Positions 37,411 to 46,993 are shown, counted from the first letter of the stretch. The stretch is DNA of 64,000 bases from Thiodiazotropha sp040506195 (GCA_040506195.1 JBEVXH010000013.1:33300-97299); one strand, 5' to 3'. Made by a program: numbers and translations. Notes: generated by a model not told the origin, from the sequence alone.

Positions 37411-38043
37411 CTATTTTTGCCGCCATTTTCCCTTCCCGTCCTGGTACCAATACCCTTTAGGCGCCTCTTCCACCCACACCCGGGAAAACGTGTCACGGAT
37501 ATTTTTTTCCCACTGCGGCTGCCCATTGGCACGTGCGATCTCGGCATACAGGGCCTTACGGTCGCCATTTTCATCCGCGACCATTTTCTTCACCTTATTG
37601 CGTTCACGCAGCGGTATCAGTTTCAGATCCCGTACGGCCACCAGTCCGTTATTGGTGAATCCCAGTGCGCCAGCCCGGTAATGGGCCGCCAATCCGCTCT
37701 GCCGGCTCGACATCGATGCGCGCAGTTTACGAATTGCCGGGGAGTCTATATCGATATTAGGTGTAGCCGCCTGTGCGGTTGGCACCATGAAATCGAGAAT
37801 CCCACCCAGGGTATTGGAGAATGTGGATTGGAGTATCTCCTGCAGCGACTGTTGATCATCCTTCTTCGATTCCTCTTTGGGTACGCTCTTCTGCTGGTCA
37901 GACTTCGCCTCTTCACCCAGTACGTCGCGTACAATGGTGCGCGCTGCCTCTTCCGCGGCAGCCGCCGGAAAATAGATATTGATCGTGACACAGGCCACCA
38001 GGCCCAGGGCCATGAAGGGATAACCAATAAAGCGCTTCAACAT
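37411..38043 (-). CDS. YdbL-like (DUF1318) lipoprotein
   Basis: A 210-residue protein with lipobox LVAC in the signal (GYPFMALGLVACVTINIYF), a helical linker rich in Lys, Glu and Gln, and a C-terminal DUF1318 domain (LYAEIARANGQPQWEKNIRD, APKGYWYQDGKGKWRQK). The E. coli counterpart YdbL is encoded with YdbH and YnbE, which act in phospholipid traffic to the outer membrane. The YdbH-like gene lies 111 bp upstream on the same strand; a separate ynbE is not visible. AAGGA precedes the start. Confidence 0.75.
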   Translation of the reverse strand: MLKRFIGYPFMALGLVACVTINIYFPAAAAEEAARTIVRDVLGEEAKSDQQKSVPKEESKKDDQQSLQEILQSTFSNTLGGILDFMVPTAQAATPNIDIDSPAIRKLRASMSSRQSGLAAHYRAGALGFTNNGLVAVRDLKLIPLRERNKVKKMVADENGDRKALYAEIARANGQPQWEKNIRDTFSRVWVEEAPKGYWYQDGKGKWRQK

Positions 38044-38154
38044 TGTTACATTCCTTAATTCGTTAAATCGGCTGTTAATGTTTTCAAATCATGAGTATGA
38101 CTATAATTGACACGGAGAAAAGCTCAACATCCATCCCACATAGCCCGATTGCCG

Positions 38155-40242
38155 CTACCTGACTTCCATTCCTTCGACACGGATACTCTTCAGGCGTTCC
38201 AACAGCGTCTTCCAGGCCACCTGGCGATTTCTCGCAATCACGTCGATCCTCGGCAGGCCGGACCCTTTGACGATGTAATAACCGCCATCCGGGTGTTTCA
38301 TCCCGTCCAGCTCCGCCACATTACCGTTCAGTTTAGCCTGCAACTCTATACGGTCATATCGAAATTCCTTGAAAAACCCGAGAAATGTACTCGACAGGCC
38401 ACTGCCTACACCATTGCCCAAGGCAGTCAGGTTATCCACCGCCCGCTGACTGATTCGATGAGGTGTCTGGTCTTTTTCAGGCGTGTTAAAGCGCGCATTA
38501 AAGGCGATGGGTTCCCAACTGGCAAGACGCAGATCCGCAATCTCACCCTCGAGGCCACCTTCTATATGTCCAAAGGAGAAGGTTTGTGTAATCCGGGCGA
38601 GATCCAGCCCCCGCAAATGCATATTCGCCGAAAGCTCCGGAACCCTTCCGAGGGGCTCCTCGATAAGCAGCTCATCCACGCTGATCTTGCCGCCAAACAC
38701 ATCAACGACCAGTTCCCCATCCATCTCCAGTCTTTTCTGATGATAGCGAACATTTGGAATCGTACCCTGCAGCGTCCCATCCATGGGTGGCCACTCAAAG
38801 GCCTCGGCGAGTGCCCTAAGTGAAATATCCCTGAATTGTGCACTGGTGTTCCACCTGGGAGCATCGCCCAGCAGATCCAGGAGATGAAGTTTATCGATAT
38901 GGAGGAAGCCGAGCATCAACGGGATCTCCACAGGCGCTTCCAACGCCACCTCTCCCTGTTGCGCATGGGCGTGAATATCCAGCGCACCAAAATCGATACG
39001 ATAGAGCTGGCCGCCTTCTATCCTTATGTGTGATTTTGCGGGGTTTTTCTCTCTACCCCATGCCAGGCTGCCATTGATGTCATACAATGCGAACAGGCCT
39101 CGCCTGTCATCCAGGTTCACATCCTTGAGGTCGGCATGCAGTGTTTGCAGCTGTCCATTCTTGAACTCAATCCGCGAGTGCAGAATTCCGCCTGCCTCTA
39201 TGTCATCCGCCATGGTGCCGATCAGCATCGGCTGGAGAAAGACGCGGTACAGGCTATCGACATTGTCACTTTGCAGATCTATATCCGCCTGCAATATGGC
39301 CATTTTCGACGTATCGATCTCAATCCTGCCCCGTGATTCCATTACCCGGGGTACCTTGACCATCGCCTCATCGACCTGCACGACTTGCACTGCGGGTTTC
39401 CAACGCCCCTGCAGTTGGAGCGACAATGGCACCTCGAGTACTTCCACATAGAATGGGTCCGCATAAAACTGACCACCGGTGAGTATGAAACCGCTACTCC
39501 CCACCCAGTCGCTCCCCTTTCGTTCGGCTTTGAGATCCAGTCGGAACCGTCCATCTTCCGCAACGTGAAGTCCTTCGGCATCTGCGTATGATAATTTGGA
39601 TACCTGGATATCCATATCAATGTGCTCAGGCTGGGACTGATTGCCTGCAACCTGTGCAGTGATTCGTGCGCGACCTGACAGCTCGGAATCCGATGGCAGA
39701 AGCTTGGCCGCAAACTCTTTGCGCAAGGCGTCGAGTTTCAGATCTTTACCCTTGAATGCCATCTCCCAACTGCCTTCCTTCAGCTCGAGTTCGACACTGA
39801 TCCAGCCATTCGCCAACTTGAATCCTTGAGCCTTGAGCTTTAGCTGCTCGCTGTCGGTAAACTCCCCGCTCACACGAAGTTCCTGTGGTCCATAGGGGGA
39901 AGCACTGATACTCAATCGACCGTCATGACAGTGATAGGTATGCTGAACAGCTTGAAGAGGACAGTCCAGACGAATACCTTCGATCTTCCCCGGCAGAGCA
40001 TCATGTCTCAAAGAGGCGGCCGTCATGTGAACGGTCAATTGTTGGCCGCTCTCCATGTTAAGGTCTAAATTGACCTCTTCCATGACCCAGCCCGTCGTAC
40101 TCAACCTCTGGATCGACATATCCATATTCAAACCGGCCTCTGTGTGCAACGATGTGCTGCTCAACAAAACCAGCCCGACAAACCCTGTAAAGATTACGTG
40201 AAATTGACCCATGGAAATCGTGATGTCTGCAGTAAACTCCAT
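38155..40242 (-). CDS. YdbH-like (AsmA/TamB-superfamily) envelope protein
   Basis: A 695-residue exported, beta-rich protein. After a signal-like N-terminus (FHVIFTGFVGLVLLSS) come long alternating repeats typical of bridge-like lipid-transfer proteins (GRARITAQVAGNQSQPEHID, GSLAWGREKNPAKSHIRIEG), ending in GGYYIVKGSGLPRIDVIARN and AWKTLLERLKSI. In E. coli, YdbH with TamB and YhdP moves phospholipids across the periplasm. GAGGTG at good spacing supports the start at 40242. The downstream YdbL-like gene supports the assignment, which rests on architecture more than on close sequence likeness. Confidence 0.7.
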   Translation of the reverse strand: MEFTADITISMGQFHVIFTGFVGLVLLSSTSLHTEAGLNMDMSIQRLSTTGWVMEEVNLDLNMESGQQLTVHMTAASLRHDALPGKIEGIRLDCPLQAVQHTYHCHDGRLSISASPYGPQELRVSGEFTDSEQLKLKAQGFKLANGWISVELELKEGSWEMAFKGKDLKLDALRKEFAAKLLPSDSELSGRARITAQVAGNQSQPEHIDMDIQVSKLSYADAEGLHVAEDGRFRLDLKAERKGSDWVGSSGFILTGGQFYADPFYVEVLEVPLSLQLQGRWKPAVQVVQVDEAMVKVPRVMESRGRIEIDTSKMAILQADIDLQSDNVDSLYRVFLQPMLIGTMADDIEAGGILHSRIEFKNGQLQTLHADLKDVNLDDRRGLFALYDINGSLAWGREKNPAKSHIRIEGGQLYRIDFGALDIHAHAQQGEVALEAPVEIPLMLGFLHIDKLHLLDLLGDAPRWNTSAQFRDISLRALAEAFEWPPMDGTLQGTIPNVRYHQKRLEMDGELVVDVFGGKISVDELLIEEPLGRVPELSANMHLRGLDLARITQTFSFGHIEGGLEGEIADLRLASWEPIAFNARFNTPEKDQTPHRISQRAVDNLTALGNGVGSGLSSTFLGFFKEFRYDRIELQAKLNGNVAELDGMKHPDGGYYIVKGSGLPRIDVIARNRQVAWKTLLERLKSIRVEGMEVR

Positions 40243-40303
40243 ATTACACCTCATACCATCACTTTATTTATTATTGAATGGGAGTTGATTGGAGAATAAT
40301 CGG

Positions 40304-40498
40304 ATGTTTACCCCTAAGAATGTTGCAGTTGTTTTAATCCTCGTTTTCATCGTCAGCCTGGCATCCTGGTCAAAACTGCGTTTCGTTGACGAAAGTGATC
40401 ATGAAGAACAGCGCTGGCGAATCGAGGATTATCCCGGATTCACGGAAAAGAAGTCTCCCACAACAGGCTATAAGGACATTAAACACCCCAGTCAATAG
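40304..40498 (+). CDS. Small membrane protein (64 aa)
   Basis: One membrane span (NVAVVLILVFIVSLASW) is followed by a charged tail (DESDHEEQRWRIEDYPGF). The ATG at 40304 is preceded by GGAG at suitable spacing. It is divergent from the YdbH-like gene, 61 bp away. The family is not recognised. A small single-span protein of this kind could be an accessory of a membrane complex, but nothing shows which. Confidence 0.6.
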   Translation: MFTPKNVAVVLILVFIVSLASWSKLRFVDESDHEEQRWRIEDYPGFTEKKSPTTGYKDIKHPSQ

Positions 40499-40760
40499 AC
40501 TTTGTTAAATCCTGAAAGCCCATCTAGTTGAATTATCTACTCTTGATCTGTTTTTGTCGCTCCCTCTTCCTATCCAGAAAAGCCTAATTTATTTTCTTTG
40601 TAATTCATATAATTACATGGCTTTCTATAGCTTTATCCGGGTCCCCCTAAGAAATCAAATTATCTTTATATATTATAATATGCTAATTTATGATTTCTTT
40701 AGGATTCTTGTTCGTATTGGACCGGTGCGCGGCCTGCGCAAAGGAAAAGGGGTAATTTTC

Positions 40761-42302
40761 ATGGCTAAAAGATCTCAAGCAACCAAACAATCCGTCACCA
40801 CCGACAAAGCTAAAGATACCGAACAGAAAGAGAACCTGATTGATTTAGAGGAGAGAGCTCCCTCTGCTGCATTACCGAATGAGCTCAATAACAAGATCGG
40901 TAAAATCGACTCTGACCTGGATGACCTCAGAAGTCAATTGAGCAAGACCAATCGCAGTGTAAAGACCAGCCTCTCGCACCTGAGCGACAAGGGTAGCGAT
41001 CTGACGACCAAGGTCTCGGAGACCTACCAGCAGCTTGGTTCACTCGACGATGCCTACAAATCCCTGTCTGAGAAGTCCGCCACCATCAGCAAGGATATCA
41101 AGACCGTCTCAAAGCAGATCAATCAGGTCAGTGAAAAGTCGGACAGTGATATTGGATTACTAAGCGATGGCTATCAGTCTCTGCTGGCCCGTACCGATGA
41201 GCTGGCGAAAAAATCGAAGCAGACCACTCAGACGCTGAATAAGAGCATCAAAGACAACGCCAAAATGCTGCAAGAGCTCGAAAGTGCACTGGTGGCTGAA
41301 ATTGACAGCCTGGCCAAACACAGCAAAGAGCGGGATCAAGACCTGGCTGACAAGAGTGATGAAATCAGCAATGACCTGACTATGGCACGGGATGAAATCA
41401 AATCCAACCAGGCCCGCCTGCTGAAATTGCAGGCAGTCGATCAGGCATTAGAGAAACGAGTGACCGAGGTAGAGGGTACAGCAGGGGATCTGACCAAGAA
41501 GAGCAGAGAACTCTCGAGATCAACAACTATATTGAACAAACGCAGCTCTGAGCTTTCCGATGCGATAGATGATCTTCGGGCCCGTACGGAAGAGCATAGC
41601 GAGCAAATTACCGATCTTCAGGAACGTGTTGAAAAAGGCGCCAGGGCATTGGTATCCCTGATAATGTTGGAAAAGCGCCATTACCGCATCCTGGGGGGGG
41701 GGATTGCACTGCTCGTTCTCGGCCTGCTCGTCTTTATGGGCACTGAATATGCCAACTGGCGCTCTGAAGCACAAACCAACACAGCACTGCAATCGGATAT
41801 TGTCACGACCAATACCCATCTTGCCGCGACCGATTCTCAGCTGAGCCTACTCAGTAATCAGACAGCCGAATCGGATAGCGCCATACAGAGTGAAATATCC
41901 GATATCAACGACCGACTGATTACAATTGGCGACCAGGTGGACACCCTAGATGGGCGTGTCACCAATATGCGCCCGCATCAAACGTTCGGTAGTGACAACA
42001 CCATTCACGGTTCCGCATGGATCGCCAAGCAGCCGGGCACTAACCATACTATTCATATTGCCACACTGAGTGACAAGCAAGAGATCTACAAACTGGCGGA
42101 GCGTTATCACAGCCACCTGAAAAAAGACCTTGCGTACTTGCCTGTGAAGAGTAATAACAGACAACAATATGCGATGATTTACGGTAACTTTCCCACTGCT
42201 GCCGATGCCGAGTCAGCGCTGAGCAGACTGCCCAGGATGATTCAAAGGCATAGTCCTTCAGTCCATTCGATGGGTCAGGTCCAGTCATTCATAGCGGAAT
42301 AA
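40761..42302 (+). CDS. Coiled-coil membrane protein with a C-terminal SPOR-like domain
   Basis: The start at 40761 has AAAGGGG upstream; the longer frame is AT-rich non-coding sequence. The 513-residue protein has a Lys/Gln-rich N-terminus, a long Ser/Lys/Asp-rich coiled coil (about 45-295), one membrane span (about 310-327, LGGGIALLVLGLLVFMG), a second coiled coil (about 345-400) and a SPOR-like module (about 425-505; WIAKQPGTNHTIHIATLSD, MIYGNFPTAADAESALSRL). SPOR domains bind denuded peptidoglycan at division septa, and DamX has a similar cytoplasm-membrane-SPOR order. A run of ten G (41693-41702) codes for Gly at the start of the span. Confidence 0.75.
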   Translation: MAKRSQATKQSVTTDKAKDTEQKENLIDLEERAPSAALPNELNNKIGKIDSDLDDLRSQLSKTNRSVKTSLSHLSDKGSDLTTKVSETYQQLGSLDDAYKSLSEKSATISKDIKTVSKQINQVSEKSDSDIGLLSDGYQSLLARTDELAKKSKQTTQTLNKSIKDNAKMLQELESALVAEIDSLAKHSKERDQDLADKSDEISNDLTMARDEIKSNQARLLKLQAVDQALEKRVTEVEGTAGDLTKKSRELSRSTTILNKRSSELSDAIDDLRARTEEHSEQITDLQERVEKGARALVSLIMLEKRHYRILGGGIALLVLGLLVFMGTEYANWRSEAQTNTALQSDIVTTNTHLAATDSQLSLLSNQTAESDSAIQSEISDINDRLITIGDQVDTLDGRVTNMRPHQTFGSDNTIHGSAWIAKQPGTNHTIHIATLSDKQEIYKLAERYHSHLKKDLAYLPVKSNNRQQYAMIYGNFPTAADAESALSRLPRMIQRHSPSVHSMGQVQSFIAE

Positions 42303-42318
42303 ACGGCTCAAGAACCTG

Positions 42319-42358
42319 GGGTGAGGCGGGTTCAAATCCGGCCCCCTCACCCATCTTT
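42319..42358 (+). terminator. tRNA-minihelix-like hairpin after the coiled-coil gene
   Basis: GGGTGAG (42319-42325) pairs with CTCACCC (42346-42352), stacked on GCGGG-TTCAAAT-CCGGC, which is a T-arm in size and loop with one G:G mismatch; CCA falls at 42351-42353 and TTTT follows. It probably ends the 40761-42302 transcript. It also reads like the acceptor/T half of a tRNA, but the 5' acceptor strand and anticodon arm are missing. Confidence 0.45.
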
Positions 42359-42521
42359 TCAACACCTGAGTCCTACCTCTCATGCTGCTCGGCAGCAGCG
42401 GTATCTTTGATTATCAACCTGTCGCCTCAGTAGAAATCCGTAACATTATCCGGCTACTGAGGATTATCATTGCACCCTTGTAGACCCTGCCTGTACCCTC
42501 ATGTCGAATTGAGGACCTGCA

Positions 42522-42944
42522 ATGAGTTTGGATCGTGGCATAAAAATCTACGCAGCCGTTCTCGCCAGCATCTGCTTCGGCATACTACTGGCGTGGCTGC
42601 TGACACTGGACTTTCGCCTGGGTGAGATCGATGACATGTTGGAGCGGGACCCCCTGATATCGTCCTACCCCTACCCCTTCAGGGCGATGCGGATCAGGGA
42701 CACGACTGCAATTATCTCCTCCCCCAGATCGAGCACTATGTCTGCCATAAAGTTTATCGGCCTCATAAAGCCGAGCCTGAAAAACTTGAGCGATCAAGAT
42801 CCCAAGCTTATCGCAGCACAGAAGGAGCTTGCGGCAGTCCAGTCCAAAGTGCGCAAACTTGTAGTTGACCGGGAAGATATCGACAGGGTCGAATGGCGCA
42901 TTGACAAGGAGTGGTTTGCAGAGAAGGGAATCTGGCTGGATTAA
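42522..42944 (+). CDS. Conserved-looking membrane-anchored protein (140 aa)
   Basis: One N-terminal span (YAAVLASICFGILLAWLLTL) precedes a soluble part with the pattern YPFRAMRIRDTTAIISSPRS, then DPKLIAAQKELAAVQSKVR and IDRVEWRIDKEWF. I have the impression that this pattern recurs in uncharacterised proteobacterial proteins, but I cannot name a family. GAGGA lies upstream of the ATG. The soluble part faces the periplasm if the N-terminus is inside. It is convergent with the hemoglobin gene. Confidence 0.65.
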   Translation: MSLDRGIKIYAAVLASICFGILLAWLLTLDFRLGEIDDMLERDPLISSYPYPFRAMRIRDTTAIISSPRSSTMSAIKFIGLIKPSLKNLSDQDPKLIAAQKELAAVQSKVRKLVVDREDIDRVEWRIDKEWFAEKGIWLD

Positions 42945-43027
42945 GCTTTAAGATGCGTGTGTAAAACGATTTATTGATATCTATGTTATACCTGACTTCA
43001 ACAGCTTGCTTTTGAGTGCTCGTCTTG

Positions 43028-43465
43028 TCACTGGGTCTTGCCGGAAGAGATAATCCTGAAGAGCGTATCCCGCACCTCTTCATCCCGGTTACGCATGAAA
43101 TCAGCCGTTCTGAAGAATGCCTGGTTGAGCTCCTCCTGCAGCTTTGCATCCAGATCCATCGCCGACAGCGCCTTACGCATACAATAGATCCACTGATCCC
43201 GTTCCTCGATACCGATGCTGAAAGGAAGATGCCTGGCACGCAGCCTGGGATGACCATACTTCTCTACATAGAGATCGGGGCCACCCAGCCAGCCGGATAG
43301 AAAGAGGAACAGCTTATCACGTGATATTCTAAGGTTCTTGGCATGTAGATCACGTATCTTTTTAGCCTCCTGTTGCCGGTCCATCAGATTATAAAACCTA
43401 TCCACCAGCTCCCTGACTGCCGCTTCGCCGCCGATTCTCTCATAGGGCGTTTGATCTTGACTCAT
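43028..43465 (-). CDS. Group II truncated hemoglobin
   Basis: A 145-residue 2/2 globin. The proximal region YGHPRLRARHLPFSIG with His F8, the FYNLMDR B helix with Tyr B10 and Trp G8 in RDQWIYCMRKAL are those of group II (TrHbO-type) proteins, which bind O2 or NO and protect respiration or react with peroxides. Monocistronic. It is the second O2-reactive protein in the window besides the hemerythrin. Confidence 0.92.
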   Translation of the reverse strand: MSQDQTPYERIGGEAAVRELVDRFYNLMDRQQEAKKIRDLHAKNLRISRDKLFLFLSGWLGGPDLYVEKYGHPRLRARHLPFSIGIEERDQWIYCMRKALSAMDLDAKLQEELNQAFFRTADFMRNRDEEVRDTLFRIISSGKTQ

Positions 43466-43664
43466 CGACTCTAACCTTTAAAAAACTGTAATTATTCGTG
43501 GTGTATCCAATAAACAGATAGGATATAAATAGAGTCTAACCGGGCACGCTGACGGAATTCAAGAATCTCCACGGACAGTAGCTACGCGACTGTTGAATAA
43601 AGCAGGCTGGGGCCAGTCTTGATGCCAATCATGTGGATTAAAAAGCCAGAGAACAACACCTGTA

Positions 43665-44633
43665 ATGAGTGAAAACATCCTGTTTGCAGAGCGGCCAGCA
43701 ATCGGTGTCAGCGCCTGCCTGCTTGGGCACAATGTTCGCTATGATGGTGGGCATAAGCGGGATAGATACATCGTCGAAAAACTGGGAAAACATATGGAGT
43801 TTCTACCCATCTGCCCGGAAGCGGCAATCGGGCTCGGCGTTCCTCGTCCCACCATACATCTGGTCGGTGATATTCAGCACCCTCGCCTTGTCGGAGTCTC
43901 AGATCCCAGCCGGGATGTCACTGACAAGATGAAACTATTTGCCCTCAAACAGGCTCAAGAACTGAACCACATCAGCGGTTATATATTGAAAAAGAACTCT
44001 CCCAGCTGTGGTATGGAGAGGGTAAAGGTGTACACTGAAACCGGACAGCAATGCATAAGGAAAGGTACAGGTGTTTTTGCCAGTGTACTGATGCAACAAC
44101 ATCCTCTGCTGCCGATTGAGGAGGAGGGGCGTCTCAACGACAGCGTACTGAAAGAGAACTTCGTCAATCGTGTCTACGTCTATCACCGCTGGAGAAAACT
44201 GCTGACTACGCAGTTGACGCCCGCAAGCCTGATCGCTTTCCACACTGAACATAAATATCTGGTCATGGCTCACTCTCAGGCAGCCTATCAACGTCTTGGC
44301 AAACTCGTTGCCCATCTGCCTAAAAAGCGATTCGCTACGATTACCGATGACTATATTCAAGAGTTGATGAATACGCTGAAGCGCCGTGTCACCAGAAAAA
44401 GACACGTCAATGTATTGCAACATATCATGGGCTATCTGAAACAGCGTATCAGCCGCGATGACAAGGCCGAATTAACGGCCAGCATCGAGTCCTACCGACG
44501 GGGCGAAACACCTATCATCGTACCGATCACCTTGCTCAGGCACTACTTCAGGCTGCATCCTGACAGTTACATGTCAAAACAAGTCTATCTTCAGCCACAC
44601 CCGGATTCCTTGGGACTTAGAAACAGTATTTAA
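43665..44633 (+). CDS. TudS-YbgA fusion protein (DUF523-DUF1722)
   Basis: The N-terminal ~155 residues are DUF523/TudS: VSACLLGHNVRYDGG, ICPEAAIGLGVPRPTI and LKKNSPSCGMERVKVY provide the conserved Cys of an Fe-S desulfidase such as thiouracil desulfurase. Residues ~165-320 are DUF1722/YbgA (LIAFHTEHKYLVMAHSQAAY, HVNVLQHIMGYLKQ, ETPIIVPITLLRHY). This fusion is the standard YbgA layout in gammaproteobacteria. The N-domain may remove sulfur from thiolated pyrimidines; the role of the C-domain is unknown. No photolyase gene is beside it. Confidence 0.88.
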   Translation: MSENILFAERPAIGVSACLLGHNVRYDGGHKRDRYIVEKLGKHMEFLPICPEAAIGLGVPRPTIHLVGDIQHPRLVGVSDPSRDVTDKMKLFALKQAQELNHISGYILKKNSPSCGMERVKVYTETGQQCIRKGTGVFASVLMQQHPLLPIEEEGRLNDSVLKENFVNRVYVYHRWRKLLTTQLTPASLIAFHTEHKYLVMAHSQAAYQRLGKLVAHLPKKRFATITDDYIQELMNTLKRRVTRKRHVNVLQHIMGYLKQRISRDDKAELTASIESYRRGETPIIVPITLLRHYFRLHPDSYMSKQVYLQPHPDSLGLRNSI

Positions 44634-44780
44634 AACATCCCAGAGTATCCGAATACAATCATGATGGCCCGATGCATTTGCAGAAAACATTTCCGGCACA
44701 TTTTTACCTTTAGAACGGATTGAATTACGATCAGACCTTTTTGCGAGACTTCTCTGAATCCTGGAATGACTGATGCCATT

Positions 44781-45251
44781 TTAACTTAGTTCACCAGACT
44801 CGGCCTCTTGCACAAACAGCCTTGAATCTGCCTCCCTCAGACGTCTGCACACTTCACGACCCAGGTTCATATAGATCAATATATACTGGTCTGAATCCGT
44901 ATTATAAAGTTCAGCCAATTGTGCTGCCGTCACCTGTATCGCACTGCTGTCCACCAGCGCCACAACCTCCGCGCTGCGTGGCTTGCAATCCATCAGCGCC
45001 ATTTCGCCGAAGCAGTCTCCCTCATGCAGTTCTCTCAACTTGTAGCGGTTTCCATTCCAGTACCGATAGACTGCCACCTCTCCCTGTTCGATTATATATA
45101 TGGAATTATCCAGATCACCTTCGCGGAAAAAATAACCACCTTCAGTCACCTCAATACTTTTAGCCCTGTCGAGTATCGAATTGAGTGTTGCTTCACTTAC
45201 ACCACCAAATATCGGCATCTCCTGCAGGATTCGCAATTTATCAGGCAACAT
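44781..45251 (-). CDS. Stand-alone cyclic-nucleotide-binding-domain protein
   Basis: A 156-residue protein that is almost all one Crp-type cNMP domain: FFREGDLDNSIYIIEQGEVAVYR, the phosphate-binding cassette GEMALMDCKPRSAEVVAL and a C-terminal helix. No DNA-binding helix-turn-helix follows, so it is a sensor or adaptor, not a Crp regulator. GGAGG precedes the start. No output partner is adjacent. Confidence 0.85.
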   Translation of the reverse strand: MLPDKLRILQEMPIFGGVSEATLNSILDRAKSIEVTEGGYFFREGDLDNSIYIIEQGEVAVYRYWNGNRYKLRELHEGDCFGEMALMDCKPRSAEVVALVDSSAIQVTAAQLAELYNTDSDQYILIYMNLGREVCRRLREADSRLFVQEAESGELS

Positions 45252-45517
45252 TCTTTACCCTCCCGCACACATTGTCATGTCCTCGTAAGAAAGGATTAGC
45301 ATACAATAGCCAACTGATCCACGTAATCTGAACATCGTTAGTGTGATGATAAAGAGTAGTCGATATAGTGGGTGTCGGCTCAAAACAGCGATCAATAAAC
45401 TAAAATCGGTAAAAAATGCGCTGTAACCACCGATTATTGATCGATGCTTCTTGGCCCGGTCCACTGCTTTTGTAATTTAGCATTCAGCCAGACAGCCTCC
45501 AGGTAGGGAACGACACC

Positions 45518-46246
45518 ATGAGTGACACATTCGGTCTTATCATTATCGGAGATGAAATACTCATTGGTAACAGAGAGGACCGTCATCTCGCCCATTTCAA
45601 GCACCTGCTACACCATAAAGGTCTGCGATTAAGCCGATGCTGGTTGCTGCCGGACGAGGAAGCCAGCCTGATCGATCATTTGAGTTTCTCCATGACCCAG
45701 GCTGATCCAGTATTCGTCTGTGGTGGTATCGGTGCCACGCCGGATGATCTTACCCGTGCCTGCGCCGCCGCAGCTGCCGATGTCTCACTGGTACTTCACC
45801 CTGAGGCAGTCGCATTGATTAAGGAGCGCTACGGAATGGAAGCTCGTCCAAACCGCATACAGATGGCGAATCTACCGCGTGGTGCAAAGCTCATCCCCAA
45901 TCCCTACAATCAGATCCCGGGCTTTTCTCTCAATCAGCACTATTTTTTACCTGGGTTCCCGCAAATGGCCTGGCCAATGGCCGAGTGGATATTGGATGAA
46001 TACTATCCCGCAACAAATCCCACACTTAATGAACGCACATTGCAAGTCCTCGACACGCCTGAGAGTGCGCTTGTGGATATAATGGAGCGCTTCAACCAAC
46101 GTTTTCCCGGAATCAAACTCTTCAGCCTTCCAGTACTCGGTGAAAATGGATACATTGAACTCGGTATTCGAGGCAGAGGTGATTTAGGGCAGGCTTTTAT
46201 AGGCCTGCAAGAGAGCTTGCGGGCCAAGCAGATCCCTTTTCGCTGA
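45518..46246 (+). CDS. CinA-like molybdopterin-binding-domain (MoCF) protein
   Basis: A 242-residue protein with the MoCF fold: FGLIIIGDEILIGNREDRH, FVCGGIGATPDDLTRACAAA and GAKLIPNPYNQIPGF with YFLPGFPQMAWPM. It corresponds to the N-terminal domain of CinA without the pyridine-nucleotide amidohydrolase part. Such stand-alone proteins are common; some relatives hydrolyse ADP-ribose-type nucleotides. AGGTAGGGA lies before the ATG. Confidence 0.85.
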   Translation: MSDTFGLIIIGDEILIGNREDRHLAHFKHLLHHKGLRLSRCWLLPDEEASLIDHLSFSMTQADPVFVCGGIGATPDDLTRACAAAAADVSLVLHPEAVALIKERYGMEARPNRIQMANLPRGAKLIPNPYNQIPGFSLNQHYFLPGFPQMAWPMAEWILDEYYPATNPTLNERTLQVLDTPESALVDIMERFNQRFPGIKLFSLPVLGENGYIELGIRGRGDLGQAFIGLQESLRAKQIPFR

Positions 46247-46277
46247 TAGGGTGTAATGCAATTTCACCCTTAAACGC

Positions 46278-46796
46278 TCATATCAACGAGGCTAAGGCTT
46301 GGGTTACCTCGTCACTATGAACTTTTGGATCAACCTTACGGAATATTTTAGCGATACAACCGTTTGGATCAATAATAACCGTATGACGCTTGGCCAGTTT
46401 TACTGGTCCCAGTTTAAAGAGTGCACCATAGCTGGCAGCAACTTCTCCTGTGCCGTCCGACAGCAGAGGGAAAGCGATATTGAATTTATCTGAAAACCGC
46501 AAATGGCTTGCCACGCCATCCGTACTGATCCCCAGCAGATCGACACCCATTTGATTCAACCGGGCCGACTCATATTGAAATGCACAGGCTTCCCTGCTGC
46601 AGCCGGGTGTATCATCTTTAGGGTAAAAATAGAGCACCAACCAACGTCCGCGATAATCATTCAGGTCATGCAACTTCCCATTCTGATCAGGCAAACTGAA
46701 GCCCGGTGCGGGTTGATCTACCCTGGCCCGGCAGATTGCCCGATTGAGCGAGAATACCCCCACTGCAAATGGCAGCTGTGAATACCGAGTGAACAT
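46278..46796 (-). CDS. Bcp-type peroxiredoxin
   Basis: A thiol peroxidase with the active-site block YFYPKDDTPGCSREACAFQYE; the peroxidatic Cys and a second Cys five residues later mark the atypical two-Cys Bcp/PrxQ class that reduces peroxides using thioredoxin. The domain starts near APGFSLPDQNGK, so the 172-residue frame from the ATG at 46796 carries about 30 extra N-terminal residues with a mildly hydrophobic stretch, which might be an export signal or a wrongly chosen start. Confidence 0.88.
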   Translation of the reverse strand: MFTRYSQLPFAVGVFSLNRAICRARVDQPAPGFSLPDQNGKLHDLNDYRGRWLVLYFYPKDDTPGCSREACAFQYESARLNQMGVDLLGISTDGVASHLRFSDKFNIAFPLLSDGTGEVAASYGALFKLGPVKLAKRHTVIIDPNGCIAKIFRKVDPKVHSDEVTQALASLI

Positions 46797-46993
46797 GATG
46801 GCAGCTCTCAAGGTTCAATCAGAGATCGAAACCTGACCAATTACCTTAATTATTTTACGGCATATCAGACAGCACTTTTATGTAGTGGATTGCTACAAAC
46901 TATATATACTGCACTGCCTGTAAAAGAGATCATACGTGATCCCTTTCACCGATTCGAGTCGCTTGCCTCAGGTGGTGTCCGTCCATTTCATAG

